A stretch of 64,000 nucleotides of DNA from contig CP070638.1 in the NCBI GenBank assembly GCA_020354025.1, positions 2,861,870 through 2,925,869 of the forward strand, in the 5' to 3' direction. Source of the DNA: Fidelibacterota bacterium. GTDB lineage: Bacteria; Fidelibacterota; Marinisomatia; SCGC-AAA003-L08; TS1B11. The position numbers and the translations under genes were made by a program. This document shows positions 26,575 through 35,563 of the stretch, in pieces; positions within the stretch are counted from its first letter, which is position 1, and each line of letters opens with the position of its first letter. The notes below the pieces were generated by a model. The model was given only the letters and a program-made list of their open reading frames with translations. It ran no database searches and was not told the origin of the DNA.

Positions 26575-29007
26575 ATGGCGGCAAATCCTCATTCGTTAAG
26601 AAGATCTAAATGGCATAGCCATATAATCCTGTTTCTTCTGCTTGCCGGGTGTATCCCCTCAACTACACTGACGCAATCATCCGCACCAACAGTAAATCCG
26701 GAGGTTATAAGTAATGTTTGGAAAGCAAAATGGATTTCACATCCCACAGCTAAACCAGAAGAATTTGGCGTTTTCCATTTCCGCAAAACTATTAACCTCA
26801 AGGCAAAGCCAGCATCTTTCGTCATCAATGTTTCTGCTGACAACCGATATCGCTTGTTCGTGAACGGTCAATCGGTCTGCACGGGACCGGCCCGGGGGGA
26901 TCTGGAGCATTGGCGCTTCGAGACGGTGGATATCGCCCCCTACCTGAAGAAAGGAAAGAACGTACTGGCGGCGGTGGTATGGAACTTCGCTGAGCATCGT
27001 CCCGTAGCCCAGGTCAGCTTCGGCACGGCATTTCTGCTACAGGGGAATACCGACAAGGAGGAGATAGTCAATACCAATAGCAGCTGGAAGGTCATTCGAA
27101 ACGAGGCTTACACCCCCATCCCTGTTGACCGTGCAGCCCTTGGCTGGGTATACATCGTTGTAGGACCAGGTGAGAAGGTGGATGCCAGCCGTTATCCCTG
27201 GGCTTGGCATAAGAGTGATTATAACGACAGCGATTGGCTGAAGGCCAGGGATTGGCAGCCAGCTCTCCCCCGCTGGGGGCACCATCGCGATATATACAGA
27301 GCCTGGAAACTAGTGCCCCGGGAAATCCCGCCCATGGAGGAGACGGTCAAGCGTATCCCGAAAGTCGCCCGGGCTGAGGGAATCGAAACTGAGGGGGGTT
27401 TCCTCACCGGGGAAAAGCCTCTGGTGGTGCCCCCGCATACCAAGGCTAGCCTGCTGCTGGACCAGACTCAGCTCACGACTGCCTATCCAGTGCTGGTGAT
27501 CAGCGGTGGCCAGGGAGCCCGGATCACCTTGACTTATGCCGAAGCCCTTATCGACTCGAATGATAAAAAAGGGAACCGGGATGAGATCGCGGGCAAACGC
27601 ATCCGCGGCTACGTCGACATTTTTTTACCCGACGGGGGGCGGACTCGAAAGTGGCAGTCGCTGTGGTTCCGCACTTACCGCTACCTCCAGCTAGATATCG
27701 AAACCACGGATCAGCCGCTGACGATCCAGGACTTCCATGGAATTTTCACGGCATATCCCTTTCTGGAAAAGGCTTCCTTTGTCAGCAGCGATCCATCCCT
27801 GAAGACTATCTGGGATGTGGGCTGGCGGACGGCACGCCTTTGTGCCGGAGAAACTTACTTTGATTGTCCCTATTACGAGCAGCTGCAATATGTTGGAGAT
27901 ACCCGTATCCAGGCCATCATTTCCTTGTACATGTCCGGTGATGACCGCCTGATGCGCCAGGCGATCGAAGCCTTTAACGACTCCCGCATTCCCGAAGGCC
28001 TTACCGCCAGTCGTTATCCGGAATACGATTCCCAGTACATCCCGCCCTATTCCCTTTTCTGGATCGCTATGGTGTACGATTATTGGCTTTACCGCGATGA
28101 TCCTACTTTTGTGAAGAAGTTCCTCACCGGCGTTCGCGGAGTAGTGGAATGGTATGAGGGGTACATCGCCGAAAACGGTATGCTGGGCCCCATGCCCTGG
28201 TGGAACTTCGTGGATTGGTCCTTTCAAGGGGGTTCCTATCTACAGGGTGTACCGCCGGGTGCCGATGACGGCTATTCATCCATTATCACTCTGCAGTATA
28301 TTTATGTACTGAGCTACGCGGCGGAAATGGCCGAAGCCTTCGATCGCACCGAGGAAGCCGCTTATTATCGAAGACTCGGCCAGGAACTCAAGGAAGCAAC
28401 TTACCGATTGTGTTGGGACCAGGACCGGCAATTGATCGCCGATACGCCTGAGAGAGAGAATTTCAGCCAGCATGCCAATGTGATGGCCGTGTTAGTGGAC
28501 ATGATACCAGCCGACCAGCGGGTGAAAATTATGCGCCGGATTGATACCGACACGACACTGGTGCGATGCACCTTTTATTATCGATTTTACCTTGATCGGG
28601 CTATGCGTAAGGTGGGATTGGCCGATGAGTATGTAGACCGCCTGGGACCTTGGCGGGAGATGTTGGCCCTGGGTTTAACCACCTTCGCTGAGGAGCCAGA
28701 TCCTACCCGCTCCGACTGCCATGCCTGGAGTTCAAGCCCTAACTATAATTTTCTAGCCACTGTCTGCGGTATTGAACCGGCAGAACCGGGTTTCAAGTCC
28801 GTTCGCATTGCCCCTGCCCTGGGCTCGCTTACCTGGGTGGAGGGACAAATGCCCCATCCACTAGGCGATATCAAAGTCCGATTGCAGCGGAAAGGCAGAG
28901 AAGGCATAATGGGAGAAATAACTCTACCGGCAAAACTCGCAGGGACATTTATATGGAAAGAGAAGGAGATACAGTTACGTTCCGGTGTACAGAAAATCAA
29001 TTTTTAA
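26575..29007 (+). CDS. GH78 alpha-L-rhamnosidase, lipoprotein
   Basis: The start is ATG 26575, preceded by AAGGGAG with a six-base spacer; the TTG at 26554 is not needed. The 810-residue protein has a leader ending LLLAGC, so it is probably a lipoprotein. An N-terminal beta-sandwich (VSADNRYRLFVNGQ) precedes the alpha-toroid. In DCPYYEQLQYVGD, Asp430, Glu435 and Asp442 have the same spacing as the known catalytic-site trio of Bacillus RhaB, with Glu435 the expected general acid. TTFAEE supplies the expected general base, Glu706. The C-terminal sandwich (GFKSVRIAPALG) is typical. It would release terminal alpha-L-rhamnose, a major sugar of rhamnogalacturonan and of ulvan. Confidence 0.92.
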   Translation: MAANPHSLRRSKWHSHIILFLLLAGCIPSTTLTQSSAPTVNPEVISNVWKAKWISHPTAKPEEFGVFHFRKTINLKAKPASFVINVSADNRYRLFVNGQSVCTGPARGDLEHWRFETVDIAPYLKKGKNVLAAVVWNFAEHRPVAQVSFGTAFLLQGNTDKEEIVNTNSSWKVIRNEAYTPIPVDRAALGWVYIVVGPGEKVDASRYPWAWHKSDYNDSDWLKARDWQPALPRWGHHRDIYRAWKLVPREIPPMEETVKRIPKVARAEGIETEGGFLTGEKPLVVPPHTKASLLLDQTQLTTAYPVLVISGGQGARITLTYAEALIDSNDKKGNRDEIAGKRIRGYVDIFLPDGGRTRKWQSLWFRTYRYLQLDIETTDQPLTIQDFHGIFTAYPFLEKASFVSSDPSLKTIWDVGWRTARLCAGETYFDCPYYEQLQYVGDTRIQAIISLYMSGDDRLMRQAIEAFNDSRIPEGLTASRYPEYDSQYIPPYSLFWIAMVYDYWLYRDDPTFVKKFLTGVRGVVEWYEGYIAENGMLGPMPWWNFVDWSFQGGSYLQGVPPGADDGYSSIITLQYIYVLSYAAEMAEAFDRTEEAAYYRRLGQELKEATYRLCWDQDRQLIADTPERENFSQHANVMAVLVDMIPADQRVKIMRRIDTDTTLVRCTFYYRFYLDRAMRKVGLADEYVDRLGPWREMLALGLTTFAEEPDPTRSDCHAWSSSPNYNFLATVCGIEPAEPGFKSVRIAPALGSLTWVEGQMPHPLGDIKVRLQRKGREGIMGEITLPAKLAGTFIWKEKEIQLRSGVQKINF

Positions 29008-29542
29008 ATCAACAGCAGGCTTTTCGCACATTCGCACAATTGCCCCCTAAATCCTTTCGACAGCCCTAAGAACTGCCTGCCCTGTCGAAGGCGGGTGAAT
29101 CCTCGCGGAGTTGCTCCCGCCGGATTTTGAGTGATGCCCGCCCCTGTTGAGAACTGAAATTGCGTATCCTCTCCGCATCGGGAAAACGACTTTTGTTTTG
29201 ACTTTTCCCCAACCTCAGCAGCAACATCTCGATACAGTTTGGGTACGTAGGTATAGTGACCCAGACCTAAAAACACTAATTTAACAGTAGTATGAAGAGT
29301 GGGGGCAGGTCAGGTTCATCTATATATTATACCCTCCGGAAATCAAAGAGACACAAGTTGCTGCCTCAACGGCCAGGGAGAGACTGGTGGAAGCTGGGCG
29401 GGCTTATCAGTGTCGCTGATACCATTATCCGGGTGGACCTCGGGAGTTCGTAGCCAAAAATCGTAAATCTTGAGCAGGTTTTATCAATGCATTACCATAA
29501 TTCTCATCATGCCTGATTCCCCTTCAATGATTCGGAGGAAAC
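29008..29542. other. 535-base intergenic region with repeat remnants
   Basis: No convincing gene is present; the small minus-strand frame across 29004-29276 has low-complexity, non-conserved-looking sequence. The region holds one copy of a dispersed repeat (29164-29221, partner at 40282-40339) and GGGCAGGTCAG at 29303-29313, whose reverse complement recurs at 53219-53229. GGAGG lies just before the next ATG. It may be a decayed mobile element, but no transposase trace is recognisable. Confidence 0.5.
29164..29221. repeat. Dispersed intergenic repeat, copy 1
   Basis: The core 29184-29221 (AAACGACTTT to CAGCAG) aligns with 40303-40339 at 32 of 38 positions, with one gap. Similarity continues more weakly to a GTATCC box at 29164-29169. 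Both copies are in the same orientation and in long spacers between genes. The family is not one I recognise. Confidence 0.55.
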
Positions 29543-30451
29543 ATGTTTAACGATACTATTGTTTGTTGTTATCTATATTTCATTTCCAAGTATGGATATC
29601 CTCCGCCAGCAAAGGATACGCATGATTATCTTATTGAAGCGAAATCCCTAGGATTCACCAGTATCGAATTGGAGGGTATCCGCTCTGACCATCTACTGAC
29701 CGTCTTTTCCCAACGACATTCCATCAGGGAGCAGCTCGACGAACTGGGATTATCCTGTCCCTATTTCTGTGTGGTTCTTCCTGGTTTGGCATCTTCCGAT
29801 GAAAAAGAACGGAATGAAAACCTGAGTTTGTTTGAGAAAGGATGCGATGTAGCCGCGGCATTGGGAGCCAAGGGTGTGTTGGATAATGGACCATTACCAC
29901 CTTTTCAATTCCCTGAGGATATCCCCATAGTCAGACATTATGATCAAGCAATTCTACGATCTGCTCACTACCCCAATGAACTGGTTTGGGACCGCTACTG
30001 GGCTGCTCTGATCGATACTTATCGTGCCGCGTGCGATCTGGCGGCCAGCCGAGACCTGACTTTCAGCTTGCACCCTTGTCTGGGGGTCTTGACGGCCACG
30101 ACAGATGGATACCTCTACTTCCATGACGCCGTCAGCCGGGATAACCTGCGATTCACCTTTGATACTGCCAATCTATTCGTGGTAAAGGAAAACCTGCCGC
30201 TGTCACTCCATCGACTTGCTGGCCTGGTTGATTTTATCCACTTATCGGATAACCGGGGGGACCGGATTGAGCATCTTCCCCCAGGGGAAGGGGCAATTGA
30301 ATGGAAGGCTTTCTTTGAGGCCATTGAGGCCATTGGTTTTAAAGGCGATATCGGTTTGGATATCGGAGGGGAAGAATCGGGGATCGAGGATTTAGAGAGT
30401 GCATACCAATCAACCGCCAGATGGCTGAAGCAACAATGGGAAACCCCATGA
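29543..30451 (+). CDS. Sugar phosphate isomerase/epimerase (AP endonuclease family 2 fold)
   Basis: This 302-residue protein has no signal peptide and reads as a xylose-isomerase-like TIM barrel. Typical features are GFTSIELEG in the first strands, GAKGVLDNG, LTFSLHPC, RFTFDTANLF, then FIHLSDNRG with the His and Asp that bind metal in this superfamily, and GDIGLDIGGEE at the end. Such proteins interconvert ketoses and aldoses or epimerise sugar acids in the cytoplasm. The exact substrate is unknown, but a step after uptake of rhamnose or uronate monomers would fit. GGAGG lies six bases before the ATG. The stop overlaps the next start as ATGA at 30448-30451, so both are coupled. Confidence 0.82.
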   Translation: MFNDTIVCCYLYFISKYGYPPPAKDTHDYLIEAKSLGFTSIELEGIRSDHLLTVFSQRHSIREQLDELGLSCPYFCVVLPGLASSDEKERNENLSLFEKGCDVAAALGAKGVLDNGPLPPFQFPEDIPIVRHYDQAILRSAHYPNELVWDRYWAALIDTYRAACDLAASRDLTFSLHPCLGVLTATTDGYLYFHDAVSRDNLRFTFDTANLFVVKENLPLSLHRLAGLVDFIHLSDNRGDRIEHLPPGEGAIEWKAFFEAIEAIGFKGDIGLDIGGEESGIEDLESAYQSTARWLKQQWETP

Positions 30452-31695
30452 GCAACAGTTCTTTGATAAAAAAGATAAGCCTCTTTCTCGCATCCATAGC
30501 TCCAGGATTTTTCCTCATCGGGTATAATATCGGCACCGGGAGCGTTACGACCGCCGCATCCACTGGCGCCAAATACGGGATGATGTTCGTATGGCCTCTG
30601 TTCCTATCGTGCGTGTTCACGTTCATCCTCATCGTAGCTTTCGGGAGGTATACCGCCATAACGGGTGATACCGCCCTTTACAGCTTCCGGAAGTACTTTG
30701 GATCAGGTTTAGCCGCGTTTGTACTCTTCTCCGTAGTCTTCAGCGAATGGATCGCCTTTATGGGAGTGATGGGTGTCGTGACCGAGGTCGTTAAGGAATG
30801 GTCCCGGCCGCTTACCTCTTCCGGCGAGGGGATCAGCATGGTGTTATCCAGCATTGTGTTCGGGGCATTGATCTACTACCTGTTCTGGAACGGCTCCCAC
30901 CGCTTTTTCGAGAAGATCCTAATGATCTTTGTTGGCTTGATGGGTATCAGTTTCGTGATGACCATGTTCATGGTTATTACGGATCCGATGGAGGTCATTA
31001 GAGGCCTGGTCCCCCAGTTGCCACAGGAATCCAACGCCGCCCTGCTGATTGCAGGCATGGTAGGCACTACTATGGGGGGAGTCCTTTACCTGGTCCGATC
31101 AATATTGGTCAAAGAGAAAGGTTGGATGGTCAATGACCTGAAGGAAGAGAAGCGCGATGCCATCATCTCTTCAGCACTGATGTTCCTGCTAAGCGCAGCG
31201 ATTATGGCTGCAGCAGCAGGTACCTTATATCCACTGGGTTTGGAAGTCGACAACGCCATCACCATGGTGAAGCTCTTGGAGCCATTGGCAGGCCGGTTCG
31301 CAATTTCCATCTTTGTGGCTGGAATCGTCAGTGCAGGTTTGTCGTCCATGTTCCCGCATCTGCTATTAGCACCGTGGTTCATAGCGGATTTCGGAAACAG
31401 ACCGCGTGACATGCGGAAGCCAGCTTTTCGAATGATCGCACTCTTTACCACTTCCCTCGGGCTCGTCGTTCCAATATTCGGCATGCGACCGGTACTGGTC
31501 ATGATTGTTTCGCAAGTCCTTGCTGCCGTGGCAACTCCAGTAATTGTGCTGGCGATGCTGATCCTGCAGAACAAGAAGGGCGTGATGGGCGAACACAAGC
31601 CTGGTATGATATTTAACACACTGGTAGGAGCAATTCTACTGTTCACAATATTTATGGCTGTAATCGGTATAATTGGAATCAAGGGACTATTCTGA
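30448..31695 (+). CDS. Nramp-fold transporter lacking canonical metal motifs
   Basis: I choose ATG 30448, which overlaps the previous stop by four bases (ATGA) and gives 415 residues; ATG 30421 would overlap the isomerase by 31 bases. About 11 hydrophobic segments and the GTT block of helix 6 place it in the Nramp superfamily of LeuT-fold transporters. The helix 1 motif DPGN is replaced by a GTGS-like stretch at residues 29-32, and the helix 6 MPH is replaced by GGV at about 210-212. These residues bind the metal in true manganese or iron transporters. Nramp-related magnesium transporters and others also vary here, so metal transport is doubtful. Coupling to a sugar isomerase suggests an organic substrate. 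Confidence 0.75.
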   Translation: MSNSSLIKKISLFLASIAPGFFLIGYNIGTGSVTTAASTGAKYGMMFVWPLFLSCVFTFILIVAFGRYTAITGDTALYSFRKYFGSGLAAFVLFSVVFSEWIAFMGVMGVVTEVVKEWSRPLTSSGEGISMVLSSIVFGALIYYLFWNGSHRFFEKILMIFVGLMGISFVMTMFMVITDPMEVIRGLVPQLPQESNAALLIAGMVGTTMGGVLYLVRSILVKEKGWMVNDLKEEKRDAIISSALMFLLSAAIMAAAAGTLYPLGLEVDNAITMVKLLEPLAGRFAISIFVAGIVSAGLSSMFPHLLLAPWFIADFGNRPRDMRKPAFRMIALFTTSLGLVVPIFGMRPVLVMIVSQVLAAVATPVIVLAMLILQNKKGVMGEHKPGMIFNTLVGAILLFTIFMAVIGIIGIKGLF

Positions 31696-31770
31696 TTCAT
31701 TGATGATGGATGATCAGGACTTTCAGTTATTGGTCTATGAGTACAAATGAGAAAACCAAGGGAGGGCAGT

Positions 31771-33027
31771 ATGTTTGTCAATCTGGTGCGGAATAAATCG
31801 ATCATTTACGTAGTTCCTCTTCTTCTTTCACTACCCCAGCTAGCGCTTGTTGGTCAGGACCGTGATCTTAAGAACCGGATTGAAAATGCTATCCGTGCGG
31901 GTGCTGATTATACGTCGAACGTGCTGATCGACAAAAAGGGAAAAAGCCGCTGTGAGTATGAGATCTTAAAGGGTACATGGCAGGATTATGAACCTGCCTG
32001 GCATACCGGCCAGCTTATATATTCATTGACACGCGCCTATGATATCACTGCCAACAAGAAGTATCTGAGGTCGGCCAAGAGAGCCGGGAATTGGTGGGTG
32101 AGTCTTGAGATCAAGGACCACGCGAAACTGAAGGGGATGATCAAGGCTATTCACGGTGCGGGTGTGGACTATATAGTATTCGCTACTGTCACCGACGGTA
32201 CGGCTGGCCTCTTCAGGCTCTATGACCTTACTGGTGATGAGCGATATGCCAGAGTACCGACGACTGCAGGCGACTGGATGTATGCCAATATGTGGGAAGC
32301 CGAGAGTCGGATGTTCTATGATGCAGTAGATCCTAAGACAGGCGAAGTGATGAGGGAATGGAGTCCTTTCTGGAAAGAGAAAGATGTCCAGACATTGAAC
32401 GATGTCGCTCGGCCTAACAACGAAGGCTCCCTTTACAAGGATATCTATGAGTATACCAAAGATGAAAAGTACCGGGCGATATTCCTTGAGATTTGCGAAA
32501 GTCTGATAGAGAAACAGGGACCGGAAGGAATCTGGATGGATTTTACTCCCAATAACAGAGAGGAGGGCTACTTTCATCCCCGGTTTAATCTGTGGTACGC
32601 CGAGTCCTTGCTCGAAGGCTATGATCTGACTGGTGATCAAAGATTCCTGAACGCCGCACTGAAGACCGCCAGATTCTATACCCGATTCCAAAAAGGAGAC
32701 GGTACATTCTATTACCGGAACTATCTTGACGGTTCTGCGGATGTGTATTCGATCAGCGGTTCTACAACGGCCTTCGCCGGCCTCGTGTGGCTGCGTCTAT
32801 TGAAGTACGGCGTAGGTGACGAATTCCGTCAGAATATTGACCGCTCTTTGCAATGGATCCTGGACTATCAAATATCGGTGGATCATCCCGATAAGAACCT
32901 GGCAGGTGGCTTCTGGGAATTGCGAACTAAAGTTAAAAAGGGCATACCGAGACTAATTCACCGGGACGTAGGTACGGCATTCTGCATTCGCTTCCTGTGT
33001 GATTACTATGATTTTGCCTACCGTTGA
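31771..33027 (+). CDS. Secreted alpha-toroid enzyme of the six-hairpin glycosidase type
   Basis: I place the start at ATG 31771 after AAGGGAGGG (31758-31766); the frame from 31747 would put eight more residues before the signal peptide. The 418-residue protein has a signal peptide ending ALVGQ. The rest is built from repeated helix pairs typical of an alpha/alpha toroid (YSLTRAYDITANKKYL, LFRLYDLTGDERYA, LLEGYDLTGDQRFL, FCIRFLCDYYDFAYR), each about 50-60 residues apart. The fold resembles GH88/GH105 uronyl hydrolases and glucuronyl C5-epimerase C-terminal domains, but I see no clear catalytic motif of a named family. No sorting tail follows. An unassigned glycan-active enzyme is my best reading. 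Confidence 0.6.
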   Translation: MFVNLVRNKSIIYVVPLLLSLPQLALVGQDRDLKNRIENAIRAGADYTSNVLIDKKGKSRCEYEILKGTWQDYEPAWHTGQLIYSLTRAYDITANKKYLRSAKRAGNWWVSLEIKDHAKLKGMIKAIHGAGVDYIVFATVTDGTAGLFRLYDLTGDERYARVPTTAGDWMYANMWEAESRMFYDAVDPKTGEVMREWSPFWKEKDVQTLNDVARPNNEGSLYKDIYEYTKDEKYRAIFLEICESLIEKQGPEGIWMDFTPNNREEGYFHPRFNLWYAESLLEGYDLTGDQRFLNAALKTARFYTRFQKGDGTFYYRNYLDGSADVYSISGSTTAFAGLVWLRLLKYGVGDEFRQNIDRSLQWILDYQISVDHPDKNLAGGFWELRTKVKKGIPRLIHRDVGTAFCIRFLCDYYDFAYR

Positions 33028-33130
33028 GTAGATAACTAAGACCTGTATTTCCATAGCGAATAAGCACAATGCCAGTGGATGTCAACGCACTGAAAGAGGG
33101 AATCAATCCCGTAATGGAAAGAAATAAAGA

Positions 33131-35551
33131 ATGAGAGCTTTCAAAATCAATCTCCCAATGCTGACTGTAATGATAACCGGCTTCTTGATCAACAGCACCA
33201 ATGCGAATGAGTTAGCGAGGCTGACATCAATCGAAAAATATCCTGAAGGCGCTACAATATCGGGAGCAATGTCAGACGGCACAGCGGCAACTATTTTTGT
33301 CACTTATTATTCCAAAAACACCGTACGGATTCGCTTGAGTGTGGAGGATTACCCATCAGAAAACTTCTCCCTTCTGTACGAAGGTGTCGAGCCAATATCT
33401 AACATTTTCAAGATCGAGGAAACTGCAACTCACTTTAATCTCAGCACGGAAGTATTCAAAGTGTCGGCTCAGAAAACACCCGCTAGAATTTCCTTCCTAA
33501 CACCTGAAGATGAAGTGGTTCTGATGGAATCTTCCGGAGCAGGGATGGAAATACTCAATGACAAGCCCGGCACGCAGTTCAATCTTGATGATGATGACCA
33601 CTTCTTCGGTTTCGGAGAAAAGTTTGGGAAGTTGGACAAGAGAGGTACGCAGGTAGAATGTATCAACCGTGACGCCGGTGACAGCTATGGCGATTCAACG
33701 TATATCAACATTCCGTTTTTCATGAATCCCAAAGGCTACGGGATATTCTTTCATACTACCTGGCGGACGGAATATCACCTGGGTGACATTTCTCCACAAT
33801 GGTTTTCCATGGCTGCGGATGGTGGAGTACTTGATTACTTCTTCATATATGGCCCCTCTCTAAAACAGATACTCAGGCAATATGTTGATCTGACGGGTCA
33901 CATGGAACTCCCACCTAAATGGGCGCTAGGCTTGTGGCATGGTACCTACACCGGCGGCCACAAGGGCATGGCCGGATTCGGCCAGGAAGAATTCCTCGAT
34001 ATCGCTCGGACTTTTCGGAAGAGAAACATACCCATTGACGTAATGCGAATCGATTCCAACTGGGATGATCTAGTAGGTGCTGATTACATCTGGCACAATA
34101 CCTATCCTGAGCCCGCTCAGATGATCAAAGAGATAAAGGAAATGGGCTACAAGATGTCGTTGCACGACCGCCCCATCCCGTATGGTATTCTTCGTCACTA
34201 CCCTCTGCGCCGGGGTTGGCTGGTTCCACCGCAGTTGGAATATCTGGATTTCTCTATCCCTGAAGCAGCGGAATGGTGGTGGCATCGTCATGAAGTGATC
34301 ATCGATATGGGTTTAGACGCCTGGAAACCTGACATCGGCGAGGAAATTCCAGCCGAGGCCAAATTCGCCAATGGTATGAGTGGTGCCGAGATGCGGAATC
34401 TGTACGCACGTTTATATATTGAAACTCACTACCACGGCATGAGAAAATACACAGGAAAGCGTCCGGTAATGTTTGCCCGCTCCGGCTATGCAGGTTCCCA
34501 ACAGTATCCCCTCGTCTGGGGCGGTGATCAGCATTATTCACGCTGGGACCAGATCCCCACGCTGATCAGGGCCGGGCAGTGTATCGGACTGTCCGGCTTC
34601 CCCCTGTGGTCGCACGATATTGGCGGGATAGGCACACAGAAGGGTATCATCCCCACGGCAGACGTTTATGTCAGGTGGGCTCAGTTCGGCTTCTTCAGCG
34701 GAGTACCTCAGACATTCGGCAGACCTTGGCGTGAACCATGGAAATACGATAAATCAGCCTGGTATGGGACAGATGTAACGAAAATATTCCGCAGCTTCGA
34801 CCAGTTGCGCTATAGACTATTGCCCTACGTATACTCCCTTGTGTGGGAAGCTCATGAGACCGGCTTGCCACTCATGAGGGCTATGGTCCTAGAGTTCCAG
34901 GAAGATGAGCAGGCCTGGGAACACGATCTTCAATATATGTTCGGTCCGGCATTCCTCGTGGCCCCTATCTGCCAATCTGGGAATGAGAGATCTGTTTATC
35001 TACCTGCCGGAACCTGGTACGATTTCTGGACCGAGCAGAAATATGAGGGGCCTGTGAATCTCACTATACGTCCTGATATGGATCAGATGCCCCTGTATGT
35101 AAGAGGAGGCGCGATCGTTCCCATGGGTCCCGTCATACAATACACCGGTGAAAAACCGCTGGATCCGCTGGAGTTTCATATCTATCCTGCAGGAGGTTCA
35201 ACGGAATTCAGATACTATGATGATGATGGTGAATCATATGATTACACCGATGGTGGGAATAGCCAAATTGTAATGAGTTCAGAGGATGATCCACGTCAGT
35301 TATTGGTTCACTTTGGTAATCCAGCAGGTGGATATAGCAATAAAGAAACCCAAGTGATCCAGATCAGTGTTCACCAGTTACAAGCGAAACAGGTCCTTTT
35401 GAATAAAAAGCGAATCCGTTCTAAGAAGAATTATACCGCTTTAATAGACTCACACCAAGGCTGGATCTATTCCAAAGATGAGAACATAACTATTATCAGA
35501 GTGCCTTACAGTTCCCTAGCGGGTGGACTGGATTTAACACTGAAAAAATAA
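33131..35551 (+). CDS. GH31 glycosidase (alpha-glucosidase/alpha-xylosidase/other)
   Basis: This 806-residue protein has a signal peptide ending INSTNA and the full GH31 layout: an N-terminal sandwich, a TIM barrel starting near ALGLWHGTYT, and C-terminal sandwiches. WKPDIGEE contains the expected nucleophile Asp401; WGGDQHYSRW contains the expected acid/base Asp466. YVRGGAIVP is the usual near-C-terminal motif. GH31 enzymes act on alpha-glucosides, alpha-xylosides, alpha-galactosides and sulfoquinovosides. The insertion PIPYGILRHYPLRRG before the nucleophile and the lack of the sulfoquinovosidase signature do not allow a finer call. GGAAAG lies before the ATG. Confidence 0.88.
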   Translation: MRAFKINLPMLTVMITGFLINSTNANELARLTSIEKYPEGATISGAMSDGTAATIFVTYYSKNTVRIRLSVEDYPSENFSLLYEGVEPISNIFKIEETATHFNLSTEVFKVSAQKTPARISFLTPEDEVVLMESSGAGMEILNDKPGTQFNLDDDDHFFGFGEKFGKLDKRGTQVECINRDAGDSYGDSTYINIPFFMNPKGYGIFFHTTWRTEYHLGDISPQWFSMAADGGVLDYFFIYGPSLKQILRQYVDLTGHMELPPKWALGLWHGTYTGGHKGMAGFGQEEFLDIARTFRKRNIPIDVMRIDSNWDDLVGADYIWHNTYPEPAQMIKEIKEMGYKMSLHDRPIPYGILRHYPLRRGWLVPPQLEYLDFSIPEAAEWWWHRHEVIIDMGLDAWKPDIGEEIPAEAKFANGMSGAEMRNLYARLYIETHYHGMRKYTGKRPVMFARSGYAGSQQYPLVWGGDQHYSRWDQIPTLIRAGQCIGLSGFPLWSHDIGGIGTQKGIIPTADVYVRWAQFGFFSGVPQTFGRPWREPWKYDKSAWYGTDVTKIFRSFDQLRYRLLPYVYSLVWEAHETGLPLMRAMVLEFQEDEQAWEHDLQYMFGPAFLVAPICQSGNERSVYLPAGTWYDFWTEQKYEGPVNLTIRPDMDQMPLYVRGGAIVPMGPVIQYTGEKPLDPLEFHIYPAGGSTEFRYYDDDGESYDYTDGGNSQIVMSSEDDPRQLLVHFGNPAGGYSNKETQVIQISVHQLQAKQVLLNKKRIRSKKNYTALIDSHQGWIYSKDENITIIRVPYSSLAGGLDLTLKK

Positions 35552-35563
35552 GGGGCTCGGAAT

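Noticed and set aside
29004..29276. Minus-strand frame of 90 codons
   Set aside because: No ribosome binding site or domain, and it covers a repeat shared with another spacer.
31086..31805. Minus-strand frame of 239 codons
   Set aside because: It is antisense to the Nramp-fold gene, and the translated Ser/Thr/Ile-rich sequence is typical of a shadow of a membrane protein gene.
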